Shown here piece after piece: positions 10,111-20,108 of a stretch of 64,000 nucleotides of DNA (within the stretch, counting starts at the first letter, position 1; the number at the start of each line of letters is the position of its first letter). Below the pieces are notes generated by a model. That model worked only from the letters and a program-made list of their open reading frames with translations, did not search any database and had not been told where the DNA came from. A program made the translations under genes and the position numbers. Origin of the DNA: Enchytraeus crypticus (taxonomy: Eukaryota; Annelida; Clitellata; Enchytraeida; Enchytraeidae); contig CAJHZI010000711.1 in NCBI GenBank assembly GCA_905160935.1, forward strand, positions 754,501 to 818,500. Reading direction: 5' to 3'.

Positions 10111-10347
10111 CCATAGGAAGCCACCTCAGAAGCCATATTTATCAACAAGAAAAGGGCTACATTCAGGTTCAAAAATTTCTTTGCCTTTTTGTTGATAGGC
10201 TTGGGCTTCGAAAGGCGAACCTACTACCATTACATCACTAGGTTTCCCTTGAAGCCTCTTACAGTGATTTATCTATTAAAGTTATCAATTCTTCAATATT
10301 ACACTAGAGTACTCGACATGATATCTCTACTGACAAACAGTGCTGAC

Positions 10348-10414
10348 CTCTTCTGAATGAGTTTTATTCCCAGCTGCTTCCCAGGAAGTTTACTCAGCGT
10401 TACAGTCAATATCT
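10348..10414 (-). CDS. LNX: LNX exon: start of PDZ2
   Basis: After ctgttgcag the segment reads EILTVTLSKLPGKQLGIKLI then QK, the first strand and carboxylate loop of PDZ2 (LNX1 has EEQLGIKLVRK). The donor is AAGAG/gtcagc. It needs a following exon that starts with one base and supplies about ten residues; the 31-nt microexon at 9548 does this exactly. Confidence 0.87.
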
Positions 10415-10954
10415 CTGCAACAGATAAAGACAAAATGTTACAATTTAAAACCATTTTCGCCGTACAATGAAGATGTCAACGATACTACGATAGACCAAAA
10501 CCTCTGCCATTACTCTGGATAAACAAATTGTGTAGCATCAGAGCGCAATGCTTTTATTTAATTAAATTGTCAGCTAATTATTTAAATTGTAATTGGTTGT
10601 GATCCAAAAGGTTCGCTAAAGGGCAAAAAATACATTGACCATTGTGAAAAATTTGTGCTTAAAATTTGTTTACTCACAAACTAGTTATTTATGGAAAATT
10701 TTTGACATATTCTTGTGGTTGGTGCCCAATAGTTTGCTATATTAGAGCGAGTCTCAAATTACTTCCGTATGTATTCGCGAAACATAACTCAACCAATATC
10801 GTAAAATTTTTTCGAAAGTATTATATTCCAAATAATGAACATAATTTAAACATACTCCAAATATGAAAACATTACTGCTGGAAAATAAAATCGTAGGCAT
10901 ATGGAAGACGATCTACTTGATTCTGTAACGAATAGAGAAGCTGACATAGATTAC

Positions 10955-11204
10955 CTTTGTTTTTGTCAGGATCTATGTAGCAGTCAGCGACATCGTAAGT
11001 GATTGATTGACTGTGGCAGGCTAAGTGTTTCTGATGACGATGCTGATGTTGATGATGATGATGATGAGAGATATGATGTTGATTTTGATGAAGGCAGGTG
11101 TCAGAAGGTTCTCGATACACAACGAGGCGACAGGTGGAGCCGCTGGAGCTGAGAGCATAGCAAGCTTCCATGTGAGTGCAGCGTGTTAGGTCAACGCTGT
11201 TCAC
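10955..11204 (-). CDS. LNX: LNX exon: end of PDZ1 and His-rich linker
   Basis: It opens VNSVDLTRCTHMEACYAL and continues through CRLVVYRE, the last helix and strand of PDZ1. A linker of about 45 residues follows, with a His/Gln-rich run (HHHHHQHQHRHQKH) made from a (GAT)n-like microsatellite inside coding sequence. The acceptor gatcag directly abuts a (TTGA)n array. The donor is AAAG/gtaatc. Entry is phase 0 and exit phase 1. Confidence 0.87.
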
Positions 11205-11570
11205 CTGATCAATCAATCAATCAATCAGCCAGTCTGTCAATAAATCAGTCAATCAATCAATCCATTAATTAATCAATCAATCAATCGATCAATCTATAAA
11301 AGAAAGAAATAAATAAATAAATAAATCAATCAATCAATTAGTCACTCAATCAATCAATCAGTCCGTCGATAGAATAATCAATTAATAAATCAATCAAGCA
11401 ATCAATCAATTAATTAACCACTTCATAACTTAATCGATCTATCAACAGTTAAAGTCTCAATATCTGATCAACTGAATGATTGTTTGATGGATGAATATCG
11501 TCATGCACTGAATCCATCAGTCAACAGTCAGTCAGTCAGAAAGTCAGTCAGTCAATAATTCTGTTAGTCA
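11205..11570. repeat. (TCAA)n/(CAGT)n array abutting an LNX acceptor
   Basis: The array begins at the acceptor itself (gene sense GATTGATTGATCAG). It continues with interruptions for over 300 bp, changing to CAGT units near 11520. Confidence 0.9.
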
Positions 11571-12649
11571 GTCAGTCATTTTTTCTGTCTGCCTGTCATT
11601 TTACTATATCTACATGCATTTATTTTTCCCGAGGAAAAATATTATGCTTATCTACTTCTTTTCCTATTGCAAAGATATAAAAATTATACTCCAATTTAAG
11701 AATATGTTAAAAATTATATTTTTGCTCCAAAGTTGGTAAATGTGCTATTGAACCACTGTTCGAAGAAGAAACGTTACCATTTATGTTATTTTAATAATAC
11801 AATTTTTTATCACTTCACGCCACAGTAATCATGCAAAATAATTTCACTAGTAGAGTGAAATTTGTAGCTTGCAGAAAATTGTTATACATATTATTTATAT
11901 TAGCTTCATTAGTTTTTATGGATATTTAATATAACGTCAGCTGCACAACGTAGTGGTTTTAGCTTTAGAACTTTGTGGAGGAGTGAGTACTATAAAGTAA
12001 TTTTAAAGTTTAGACAATCCAGGCTATTGTATGCCAGGAACTAATTAACTCTAGTTAACGATAGGGCTGTAGCAAATTAATGGCCATATTGGACTATACG
12101 TAATTTTATATTTATTAAGTACAAATTGTACTATAAAATTTGAGGATTGAAATTTTTCATGAAAAGAGGAAATATACAGTGGAGTTGAAGCAATTTTAAC
12201 ATTTAGAATGATTCCTACTTTCCCTCTCAATTCTTTCTAAGCTGCAATATTTTGCGCAGGAAATAATCTGAGAGAAATTTGTGGAATTATCGTTCATCTA
12301 AATCAATTACAGGCCGTGTGATGGCGCTCTTTCACGAATCTCCCGATCATGAATTTTAAGCCTCGAAAAATACTTTACTTTACTGCTATGAAACAATCGT
12401 GCCTACAAATCAATTATCAATTATTATTTTAATCTTTTAATCAATTAACAAATGAATTGATCACTCAGTCAGTCAGTCAATCTACATTAGCCTTCTACTT
12501 CCTGTCCGTTGTAAAAAGATATTGTTAGTCTTAAATTGAACATTTAACAATAAGCTGTAAGGATTAGCTAATAAGCTGTAAGGATTGTTGATGATTGAAA
12601 GGAATGGAAGAATGTTGCCGCGTTATGTTCAGTTTAGAACACAAGGAAC

Positions 12650-12735
12650 TAATGATGATGATGACGACGATGACGACGAAGATGATGGTGATGATGATGA
12701 TGACGCTGACGATGATGATGATGATGACGAGTCTT
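12650..12735. repeat. (GAT)n microsatellite
   Basis: Imperfect GATGAT/GACGAT tract; the Met-rich frame over it is an artefact. Confidence 0.85.
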
Positions 12736-12819
12736 AAATTTCTCAATTTACACTTTTCACTCCGTCTATTTGTTATTGTTACCAATCTCGGTACTCAAAA
12801 GCAATCAGCATCTTCATTG

Positions 12820-13020
12820 AACGAGAATGAAATGAAAGAACAATTTTCTATCAGAGCGGCCGATTTCTTCCACTTGGTGAACACCCGCTCGGCAGCCTTG
12901 GGGATCATTACCAGCGAGCGGTGGATAGAGAAAAGAAATGATTTAAGCGGATTAGCAGCGCCTCTGGCTAGAGAATTCCACAGTAATAAACTTATCGTCC
13001 TACAGTTGTAAACACTGGCC
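12820..13020. other. Unexplained GC-richer patch in an LNX intron
   Basis: About 200 bp with clearly higher GC than its surroundings. It is open on the plus strand as the end of a Met-rich frame and open for much of the minus strand. No domain, repeat mate or splice pair recognised. Confidence 0.3.
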
Positions 13021-13139
13021 CCACGGAGACGTAGAAGCGCCTCGAAAATAGTTTTACAAAAAAAGAATTGCTTCTAGAAAAATGAAGTTGTATTTTACTT
13101 TTTGGACTGTCTGATTTGGTTCTGAATTTGTTACACGGA

Positions 13140-13235
13140 GTAGATAGGTTAATGTTAAAGTTTTTTCATTCAAGGGATCTGAGTTCGATTCCAGGTTCAG
13201 TCAGAAGGAGAGTCAGTTCTAATGTTGGAGATTTG
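13140..13235 (+). mobile_element. Degraded tRNA-derived SINE
   Basis: B-box-like GAGTTCGATTCCAGGTTC preceded by GGTTAATGTTAAAG, followed by GGAGAGTCAGTTCTAATGTT. Confidence 0.4.
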
Positions 13236-13542
13236 TGATGTGCCAAGAAATTCTTCATTATTTCAAGGTTGGGTTAATCAGCTGTAATTAGTTTAGAGTA
13301 GGTTAGCTAACACTAGATAATGGAATGGATTCACCAGTAAATGTGGCATTTAATTGATTCTTATTATTCACGGGGATAAGATAGTTTTCTCAGAGAATGA
13401 CGCCCCTGCCCAGTAAATGTTACAGTTAAGGCAGAGTCATGAAGTTATTGTATACACTATTCGTATCGAATCCTAAGTCTACTATTTAAAAACGAACAGC
13501 GCGATTTAGCCCATTCTAAGAATAAGAGTTCATGGTGAATTT

Positions 13543-13612
13543 CAATCAATCAATCAATTGGAATTTAACGTCCGGTTCCTCGCCATAAGGCAATGTCAGG
13601 GACGTCGTTTAA
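13543..13612 (-). mobile_element. SINE 3' domain with (ATTG)n tail
   Basis: Minus strand: GACGTCCCTGACATTGCCTT, then ATGGCGAGGAACCGGACGTT and (ATTG)n. Same block at 39795-39866 and 52975-53040. Confidence 0.75.
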
Positions 13613-13736
13613 GTCTCAGTTTGACACTAGAATCATCAAACAGAAAGTCATACAATATTCGTAGGAACTGAACGATGAATTCTACAAGTAAATAAAAGGG
13701 TATGAGTGATAAATAGAGAATAGTTGAAGTTCGAAC

Positions 13737-13820
13737 CTCGAGTAGCTGGTCTCCAGGTAAGAGGCGACCATCTCTTGCTGCTGTACCGTTCTTGTAGACC
13801 TCTTGTACTATCACACTTAT
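13737..13820 (-). CDS. LNX: LNX exon: middle of PDZ1
   Basis: The segment reads ISVIVQEVYKNGTAARDGRL then LPGDQLLE, the strand/helix core of PDZ1. It aligns residue for residue with LNX1 (QHIYRDG, ARDGRLLPGD). Phase 0 at both ends. The acceptor is ccctcacag; the donor gttcgaac is poor and forms a palindrome with the preceding ctcgag. No better donor keeps the frame into the next exon, which begins VNSVDL. Confidence 0.88.
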
Positions 13821-13944
13821 CTGTGAGGGGGGGTACAGACAGGTTTAGCAAAATAACATTTAATCAATACAGCTCATATAGTGATATAGTAGTATTAATA
13901 TATGTAATATGAACATATTACTTGTACCAGTGTAATATATGGGC

Positions 13945-14131
13945 ATACATATTGGATAGATTAGTAAATGAGGTTATGCAAATAAGAATGGAATTAAAGG
14001 GAAGCAAAAACAGACCCAGATTTAGAATTTCAGATGATTTAAACATCCACTCGTATATGGACATGGAGAGGAAAACGGAAGATAGAGAATAGTGGAGGCG
14101 TTATATACCATGGACCTGCCGAGAGAGAGAG

Positions 14132-14140
<9 letters not shown>
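13945..14140 (+). mobile_element. LINE 3' fragment
   Basis: CCCAGATTTAGAATTTCAGA, then CACTCGTATATGGACATGGA and GGAGGCGTTATATACCATGG, ACCTGCC and (GA)n. It matches the last 150 bp of the element at 19652-20748, and runs antisense to the gene. Confidence 0.85.
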
Positions 14141-14170
<30 letters not shown>

Positions 14171-14186
14171 GGGAGAGAATACATAC

Positions 14187-14305
14187 CAGTGGTGTATCGA
14201 TACCCCCCACCACGCTGATGCCGAGGGGTTGACCTCCCCTGTAGATCTGTATTGTTGAGATCTGCTCCTCAGAGAGAGAAATCTGTTCACTGGGCGGCAG
14301 CATGC
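14187..14305 (-). CDS. LNX: LNX exon: start of PDZ1
   Basis: After tttctctag the segment reads SMLPPSEQ, then EEQISTIQIYRGG and the carboxylate-binding loop PLGISVVGG, ending DTPL at donor gtatgt. It aligns with LNX1 GEITSIKINR and GGSETPL. Entry is phase 1 and exit phase 0. Its acceptor is present three times in tandem (see repeat at 14301-14415). A (GA)n/(GT)n tract begins 6 bp past the donor. Confidence 0.9.
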
Positions 14306-14415
14306 CTAGAGAAATAAATATAATAACATCAATGAGACAACACGCCTAGAGAAATAAATATAATAACTTAATATCAATGAGACAACATGCCTAGAGAAAT
14401 AAATACAATACCCTA
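14301..14415 (-). repeat. Tandem triplication of the PDZ1-exon 3' splice site
   Basis: On the minus strand TTTATTTCTCTAG/GCATG or GCGTG occurs three times, with the exon-equivalent edge at 14305, 14345 and 14390 (40- and 45-bp spacing). The spacer is a variant of TTGTCTCATTGATGTTATTA. Only the 14305 copy leads into PDZ1 coding sequence. Confidence 0.92.
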
Positions 14416-14429
14416 TAAATACAATACCC

Positions 14430-14565
14430 TATTTGAGACTTTTCCATCCGATTAATTTTTTTAGAAATTTCTGGAGCTTAGAAGCTCATCATGGATCTTA
14501 GTGCTTTAGTCGTCTTCTACGACACGTGCAGTCACCGGTTGTTCAATTCTTCAAACAACACGGCC
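14430..14565 (-). mobile_element. Dispersed family E copy
   Basis: Plus strand ATGGATCTTAGTGCTTTAGT, then CGTCTTCTACGACACGTGCA and CGGTTGTTCAATTCTTC. Closely similar to 46660-46770. Confidence 0.65.
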
Positions 14566-14864
14566 ACAACAGGGGGCGATATATATCAATAGTATCACTC
14601 AGTGAAAATTCTACAGTAACTTAGCAAAAAACTCTGTGACAAATGCAATGCGTCATTGAATAACCATATGAACAAAAGTATGTTAAAAACACCCTCTGAA
14701 CATATTGATTATTTGATGAAGCGATCTGGTAAAATTAACAACAATTAATTAAACTACTAAATTGATTCAATTACTAAATCATTTAATTATTAGGTTCCTA
14801 AGTAGATTAAACTCCTAATTTATTGAATAATTGATTGATTCAGTAAACTTGAGGCAAGTTCTTT

Positions 14865-15012
14865 TAGTTCTAGAACTAGAACTAGAACTAGAACTAAAAC
14901 TAAAACTAGATTTAAAACTAGAGCTGGAATTAGAATTAGAACTAAAACTAGAACTAAAACTAGACCTAAAACTAAAATTAGAACTAAAACTAGAACTAGA
15001 ATTAGAATTAGT
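14865..15012. repeat. (CTAGAA)n/(CTAAAA)n minisatellite
   Basis: Six-base units just inside the intron after the second zinc-finger exon. The Leu/Val- and Leu/Glu-repeat frames over it are artefacts. Confidence 0.9.
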
Positions 15013-15022
15013 AGCCTGTTAC

Positions 15023-15132
15023 TCTTATCGCTGTACTGGCACTCATCGAGATGTCTATGAACTGCACTTCTGATGCCTCTGAAGGGGCAACCAACGTAGG
15101 AGTTAATGCAGCTCATCTGCGTTCCCTTACAT
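15023..15132 (-). CDS. LNX: LNX exon: second zinc-finger segment
   Basis: The acceptor is gacaacag and the donor is gtaaca after GATAAGA. The segment reads CKGTQMSC, INSYVGCPFRG, then AVHRHLDECQ. The C-x-C-x-H-x-C layout looks like a TRAF/SIAH-type zinc finger and is better formed than the equivalent stretch I recall for LNX1. Entry is phase 2 and exit phase 1. The linker from here to PDZ1 is short and has no NPxY motif. Confidence 0.85.
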
Positions 15133-15382
15133 CTGTTGTCATAAATACGCAAGAGATAAATTGATAAATAGATGATAGGTAATGCAGAAAAATTCTATGT
15201 GTTAAACACAGAATAAATAGTAGTTTAGATTCAATTCAATAATAGATTTAATTCAATCAATAATGCTATCAATTGAATTGAGTCATGGGTAAAATGAAAT
15301 AATCACAACAAAAAAGCAATTGTTTTATAATTAATAATTGAGCAATTAATTAATAAAAATGAATTAATAATTAGCGGAGTAC

Positions 15383-15475
15383 CTGTAGATAAGGTGAACC
15401 TGTAGATCTCTTCGAGGCAAAACCTCCTGACAGTGTTCACTGTTAGGACACGTGATCAACAGTTTATCCAGCAAC
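15383..15475 (-). CDS. LNX: LNX exon: first zinc-finger segment
   Basis: The segment reads LLDKLLITCP, SEHCQEVLPRRDL then QVHL. It aligns without gaps to the region just after the RING in LNX1 (LLNKLLVTCP, REHC, DLEHH). It enters in phase 2 (first base completes a Lys codon, as in LNX1) after gcttag and leaves in phase 2 at ctacag/gtactc. A near-duplicate ctacag/gttcac lies 14 bp inside the exon. A (TTGA)n array abuts the acceptor. Confidence 0.88.
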
Positions 15476-15480
15476 CTAAG

Positions 15481-15513
<33 letters not shown>

Positions 15514-15665
15514 GATCTGTCAATCAATCAATCAATCAATCTATCAATCGATCGGTCAATTATAAACTTAATGTCAATAGTCAATCAATCAATCATTCAT
15601 TGATTCATTTATTCATTAATTCAGTAATTCAGTCATGAATTCAGTCAGTCAGTCAGAAAGTCAGT
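15476..15665. repeat. (CAAT)n/(TCAG)n array abutting the first zinc-finger exon
   Basis: Starts 5 bp upstream of the acceptor (gene sense GATTGATTGCTTAG) and runs with interruptions to about 15660. Confidence 0.9.
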
Positions 15666-15979
15666 GAATTAAACTACATAAACAGATACATGTACTTGCT
15701 ATTGTCAGCCAATATGAGTGTCATTTATAGACCTATTAATTTTTGGCTTAAATAAATTCTTGTCTAGATAGCAATTTAATTAGCAATTATTAAAATATCT
15801 AAATATAGCATGTAGCAATTGCAATAGGTTTAAAGTCAGCGACACCCTCTACCCCTCCACCCAGCCACTCTTTCAGATCCCTACATCCTCCACCCCCACC
15901 TCACCTCATCCCACCACACCTCACCCCACACTCAGCGGTTTGGACTCGGTCAAGCGGGCAGGCATATAATTGACATTTC

Positions 15980-16190
15980 TTTCTATAAATCATTAGAAAG
16001 TCTCGCTAGCAATGACGCTGCTAGGCGTGCGGAAAATCCGCCTTCCCGCTGACTACAAAACCTCCACTTGGATTTAATATCCGGCTCAATAGAGGCCTTC
16101 AGCCCCAGGGAGATGTAAGGGGAGGAAGGTTTGATAGGGGCTTGAACCCTCCTGAACGCTGTTTTGTATTTTGGCATTGATACTTCAGTG
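15980..16190 (-). other. Unexplained GC-rich open patch
   Basis: A 64-codon minus-strand frame, MPKYKTAF to LLARLSND, with balanced amino-acid use in a GC-rich island. I do not recognise it. It could be a conserved SINE or transposon domain, or an exon of an unknown gene. No clear donor was seen. Confidence 0.3.
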
Positions 16191-17109
16191 GGCAGTGCTA
16201 CAGACTATAGGCTCTGCCTGTCTAGCAAAGTGCTCTCAGTTTTTTTAGTTTTTAATTTATTAATAATTTTAAACATAGATTTATTAAAGCAATTTTTGAA
16301 TTAAATTCCAAAGCAATCAGATAGAATCAGTTCATCAAGATCTATGTAAAAACAGCATTTATTACAATCTAAACTGTGCTGTAAAAACGTGTATTATAGA
16401 ATTAAATTGAAAATGAACAGAAAATATTTACAATTTCTCACTAAATTTTGACTCTTTGTTGTCAACTGCGTTCATTTTTCGACACTTCCTTCAAACCTTC
16501 CTTCAACACTAGCTACCAGAAGAATGACACCATCAACCATGACAAAAGAATTGTCTCTGTCATTAACTCCAACCATTTAGTAGCACTAAACTTTACTTCA
16601 ATTCTCTGGCTCTATACATAATTTCAACAGTGCACTCGCTAAAGTCATACCACGAAGTCTTTCTTGTCTGCCACTGTATTCATTCCACTCTTGAAGGATT
16701 ATTCCGGTGAACGGACTTAATGGTCCTTCATATTTCACAATAAAGAGGACTAGAGAGACGGAGAGATTTGTTGTTTGGGTTTAAAGCGCATTTACAGCGG
16801 AGGTGTCAATAAAAGTCACCTACCTGAGGCATTCACCGGTGTAAGCTGGACCGGTTGTTGGGTTCTAAGCTCAGTGATTGATGGAGAGAATCAAGTGCAG
16901 GAGCAACAAAAGTCCAAGAGGATGCATAAACCCTAGAGCTGGCTCGGCTTAAACTTATATACATGTGTAAGGCCTATATGGCATATACCGAAGCAAATGT
17001 GAAATTTTCGACAGCATTAACTTTATCACTCTCTTTCTATTTATCTATGTTTTTAATTTTTTCTTCTTCATGATGATATCTATTAATTTTATTAATTAAT
17101 TTTATTAAT

Positions 17110-17745
17110 AGTATCTGGTGCCACTATTCTGTATCTGGTGCCACTGTTCAACATCTGGTGCCATTATTCAGCATCTGGTGCCACTATTCTGCATCTGGTG
17201 CCACTATTCTGTATCAGGTGCCATAATTCAGCATCTGGTGCCACTATTCTCCATATGGTGCCATTATTCTGAATCTGGTGCCATTATTCTGAATCTTGTT
17301 CCACTATTCTGTATCTGGTGCCACTATTCAGAATCTGGTGCCACTAATCTGCATCTGGTGCTACTATTCTGTATCTGGTGCCACTATTCTGTATCTGGTG
17401 CCACTATTCTGCATTTGATATCACAATTCTGCAACAGGTGCCACTATTCTGCATCTGGTGCCACTATTCAGCATCTGGTGCCACTATTGTGTATATGGTG
17501 CCACTATTCTGCATCTGGTGCCACTATTCTGAATCTGGTGTCACTATTCAGCATCTGGTGCCACTATTTAGCATCTGGTGCCACTAATCTGCATCTGGTG
17601 CTACTATACTCTACATGGTGCCACTATTCTGCATTTGATATCACTATTCGGCAACTGGTGCCACTATTCAGCATCTGGTGCCACTATTCAGCATATGGTG
17701 CCACTATTCAGCATCTGGTGCTGCTATTCTGAACATATGGAGCTG
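17110..17745. repeat. 20-bp minisatellite, about 31 copies
   Basis: Unit GGTGCCACTATTCTGCATCT with point variants. Because 20 is not a multiple of 3, three unit frames alternate and stay open, giving a spurious 204-codon frame. Confidence 0.95.
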
Positions 17746-19179
17746 AGTGGAATTAGTAATCAGGTAAACGTGTGATGAGGATAATTTTTCTTCCACCACC
17801 AGAGGGAACTGGTAATACCAGGGATTTAGCTGTGACAGGGGCCAAATGAAAATCATCTACTCCATAAAATATTGAGTTCTATTGGAATTTTGAAGCGCTC
17901 CATCCCGTTAACATAAATTAAGTCTTCCGTTATGTTTTGCACAGTTTGACGATTCTGGGTTTCCTAAATCTCGCCAGTTTTCGAACCTGCAAAACTTTAG
18001 CATCCAATGTTGTAGGAGACGAGAGGTTTGTGTTGTTACAGCTGTAGGAAAGTTGAGTAAGGCGAACTATTTGTATTGTGTTATAAAAATATGTTAGAAA
18101 TCTAAAAAAGCAATCGAACCATGATATGGAACAAATTTAGCGTTTTTCACAGGATGCAATAAACGGTTCAAACAAAAATAGTATAATACTTAGTCCACTG
18201 AATCCAGAACAAGCTTATGATTGAATAAATTAGTTAAAGTACTTTTAGGAAGAAATTAATTTTAGGCAGGTTTTTCAATACAGAAGTAGATATTGAGAGA
18301 TTTTTTGTATTCTGTCTAGACCATTGGAAATTATGGAGGAGGAAAGGTAGAATTTCAGTTTTTTGTGAGGACATTAAAGCTGGTCATATAAGTTCTCTAG
18401 TTTAGGTAAGATTTCGATTAACTGTTGGAATTGAATCCCTGGATGAATTGAAGTCGATGATGGATGAGTCAGGGAAAGAAGAACCATGAATAACAAATCA
18501 GCTGAGTTATCAACCAGGTCTTATATTAGATCAACATCGGCTTTAGACGACTCTTCATCGCCTCATGTGGATAGAGTGTCGAAATCCGAGTTAGGTCAGT
18601 CACTGATTATCATAATTGGTAAATATCAATAAGCGATACTAAAAACAATATTGCCTATTAGTATTTGGCTATTGCTTTTTTGAGCATAATATATGAAATA
18701 ATAATATATAAGAAGACAGACTTATGCTTACTAAAGCCTAACTTGCACGGACTAGTCTAAAGTCCTAAATGTTGCAGGATTTCTTTAAAATCTAATTGAT
18801 GTGTAGTATAACGTGAAGGCACTCTAAAGAGGTGGCTATTTGATGCAATTTAACCAATAGATGTAAATGTGACATGCAGTAGAAGTGACATTTAATTTTA
18901 AATGTCAGTAAATGTGCAACCCATTACACTTAACATTCTAACACTGCTGAGACACCGGTTGAGTGAGCTAAAGCGTAGTGGTGCTTCGGATTAAAGTAAC
19001 TTAAAGTTCATTTTGTAACAACATTTTCTATCATTAGAAAAAGTATTTCAGAACTGTATAGGCATAACTAGAACAAAAGAAAATCTATAGTTGCTGCCAT
19101 TTACTCAAATCGACACCCATATAGATCTCCCTGACATCTGATCATCTAGTATTGATTGCCTCTCCTCTCTCTTCCAATC

Positions 19180-19245
19180 TCTCGCTCTCTCTCTCTCTCT
19201 CTTCTGTCTCTCTGTCTCTCTCTCTCTCTCTGTCTCTGTCTCTAG
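19180..19245. repeat. (TC)n microsatellite
   Basis: Interrupted CT tract joined to the tail of the adjacent SINE family C copy. Confidence 0.85.
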
Positions 19246-19425
19246 TGTTCCATCAAATAGCAGGTCTAAGGTGCTGCACATATTCCTATGCACTGCTGTT
19301 TTCTGTTTTCACACTTCAGTAGGCTCCTCTCTATCGATCAACAAGTTAATTCCTATAAAAATGGCTTCGCTTTATTCTCTTCCAAATGTAGCCTACAGCT
19401 TGGAAAATATGGCTTCTGAGGTGGT
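19240..19425 (-). mobile_element. SINE, family C (diverged)
   Basis: TCTCTATCGATCAACAAGTT, then CCAAATGTAGCCTACAGCTT and TATGGCTTCTGAGGTGGTT, preceded by a CT tract equal to the (AG)n tail on the sense strand. Confidence 0.65.
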
Positions 19426-19539
19426 TCGCCCTTGTCCTCCTCAGTTCATTTTTAGTCTCCTGTTTCGTCACATGCAGCTTAGGTCGCTCCTTAAATCTTG
19501 GAACTTACTTTTTGATTTTTTTGAATTTTCACCGTTTTG

Positions 19540-19632
19540 GACCTCTTTTTGCGAGTCGGCTTTGATTTGACTCAATATTAACCTACTCGATGTTGTCATG
19601 GATGACAGTAACACTCTAATTGTTGTTATACG
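19540..19632 (+). mobile_element. Retroposon 3' end, TTG-tail family
   Basis: GTCGGCTTTGATTTGACTCA, then CTCGATGTTGTCATGGATGA and ACACTCTAATTGTTGTTATA. It is followed at once by the target site of the LINE. Confidence 0.75.
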
Positions 19633-19651
19633 TTATATATGTTGCAGTTAG

Positions 19652-20108
19652 CTTAGAATATGGAAATGACGTTTTTGTATGCTTTGTAGACTTCGAGAAG
19701 GCCTTTGACAGGATTGATTGGATAACGATGATGAATATCTTAAAAAGAATAGGAATTGACTGGAGAGATAGAAGACTAATTTTGAACTTGTACATGAATC
19801 AAAGAGCAGTAATCAAAATCCAACAAGAATACTCAGAAGAAGGTGCAATAGGACGTGGAGTTAGACAAGGTTGTAGAATTTCGCCGCTGCTGTTTAACAT
19901 TTACGATGAGGCAATGATGGAGGAAGCCATGGAAGACTTGGAAGAAGGAATAATAGTAGGAGGGAATTTGTTACAAGATATACGATTTGCAGATGACCAA
20001 GGAATGGTAGCGGGCAGCGAGATTGGATTGCAGAAGATAATGGATAGGCTGAATGATACGGCCCTAAGATATGGCATGAAGATTAATATAAAAAGACCAA
20101 GGTTATGA
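19652..20108 (+). pseudogene. Reverse transcriptase fragment, palm domain
   Basis: About 150 residues covering RT motifs A to C, in one frame from the truncation point. The catalytic FADD replaces the more usual YADD. The frame shifts near 20105, where the next segment (VNITINGTKLEQVRSFKYL) continues the same protein. Confidence 0.88.

Larger units (their letters stand above)
2887..15475 (-). other. LNX: LNX-type multi-PDZ gene (13 exons seen, 5' part missing)
   Basis: Thirteen minus-strand segments bounded by AG/GT join into one continuous frame (1705 bp: one leading base, 567 codons, stop). In order they give two zinc-binding segments and four PDZ domains with carboxylate loops PLGISVVGG, QLGIKLIQK, SLGVSIAGG and SLGFSIVGG, then a C-terminus VSWPGSPV. 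Inter-domain signatures seen in vertebrate LNX1/2 are kept, such as DGRLLPGD, GGVAYWDGRL, VHLVVSR and PSWKFWLSLP. LNX proteins are cytoplasmic E3 ubiquitin ligases that use PDZ1 to bind Numb and other partners. The RING is normally N-terminal and was not found here, so ligase activity is not shown by this window. The NPxY motif of vertebrate LNX is absent from the short linker before PDZ1. Family assignment is firm; LNX1 versus LNX2 is not resolvable. Confidence 0.93.

Noticed and set aside
17118-17775. Overlapping long open frames of Trp/Cys-rich repeats
   Set aside because: Pure by-product of the 20-bp minisatellite.
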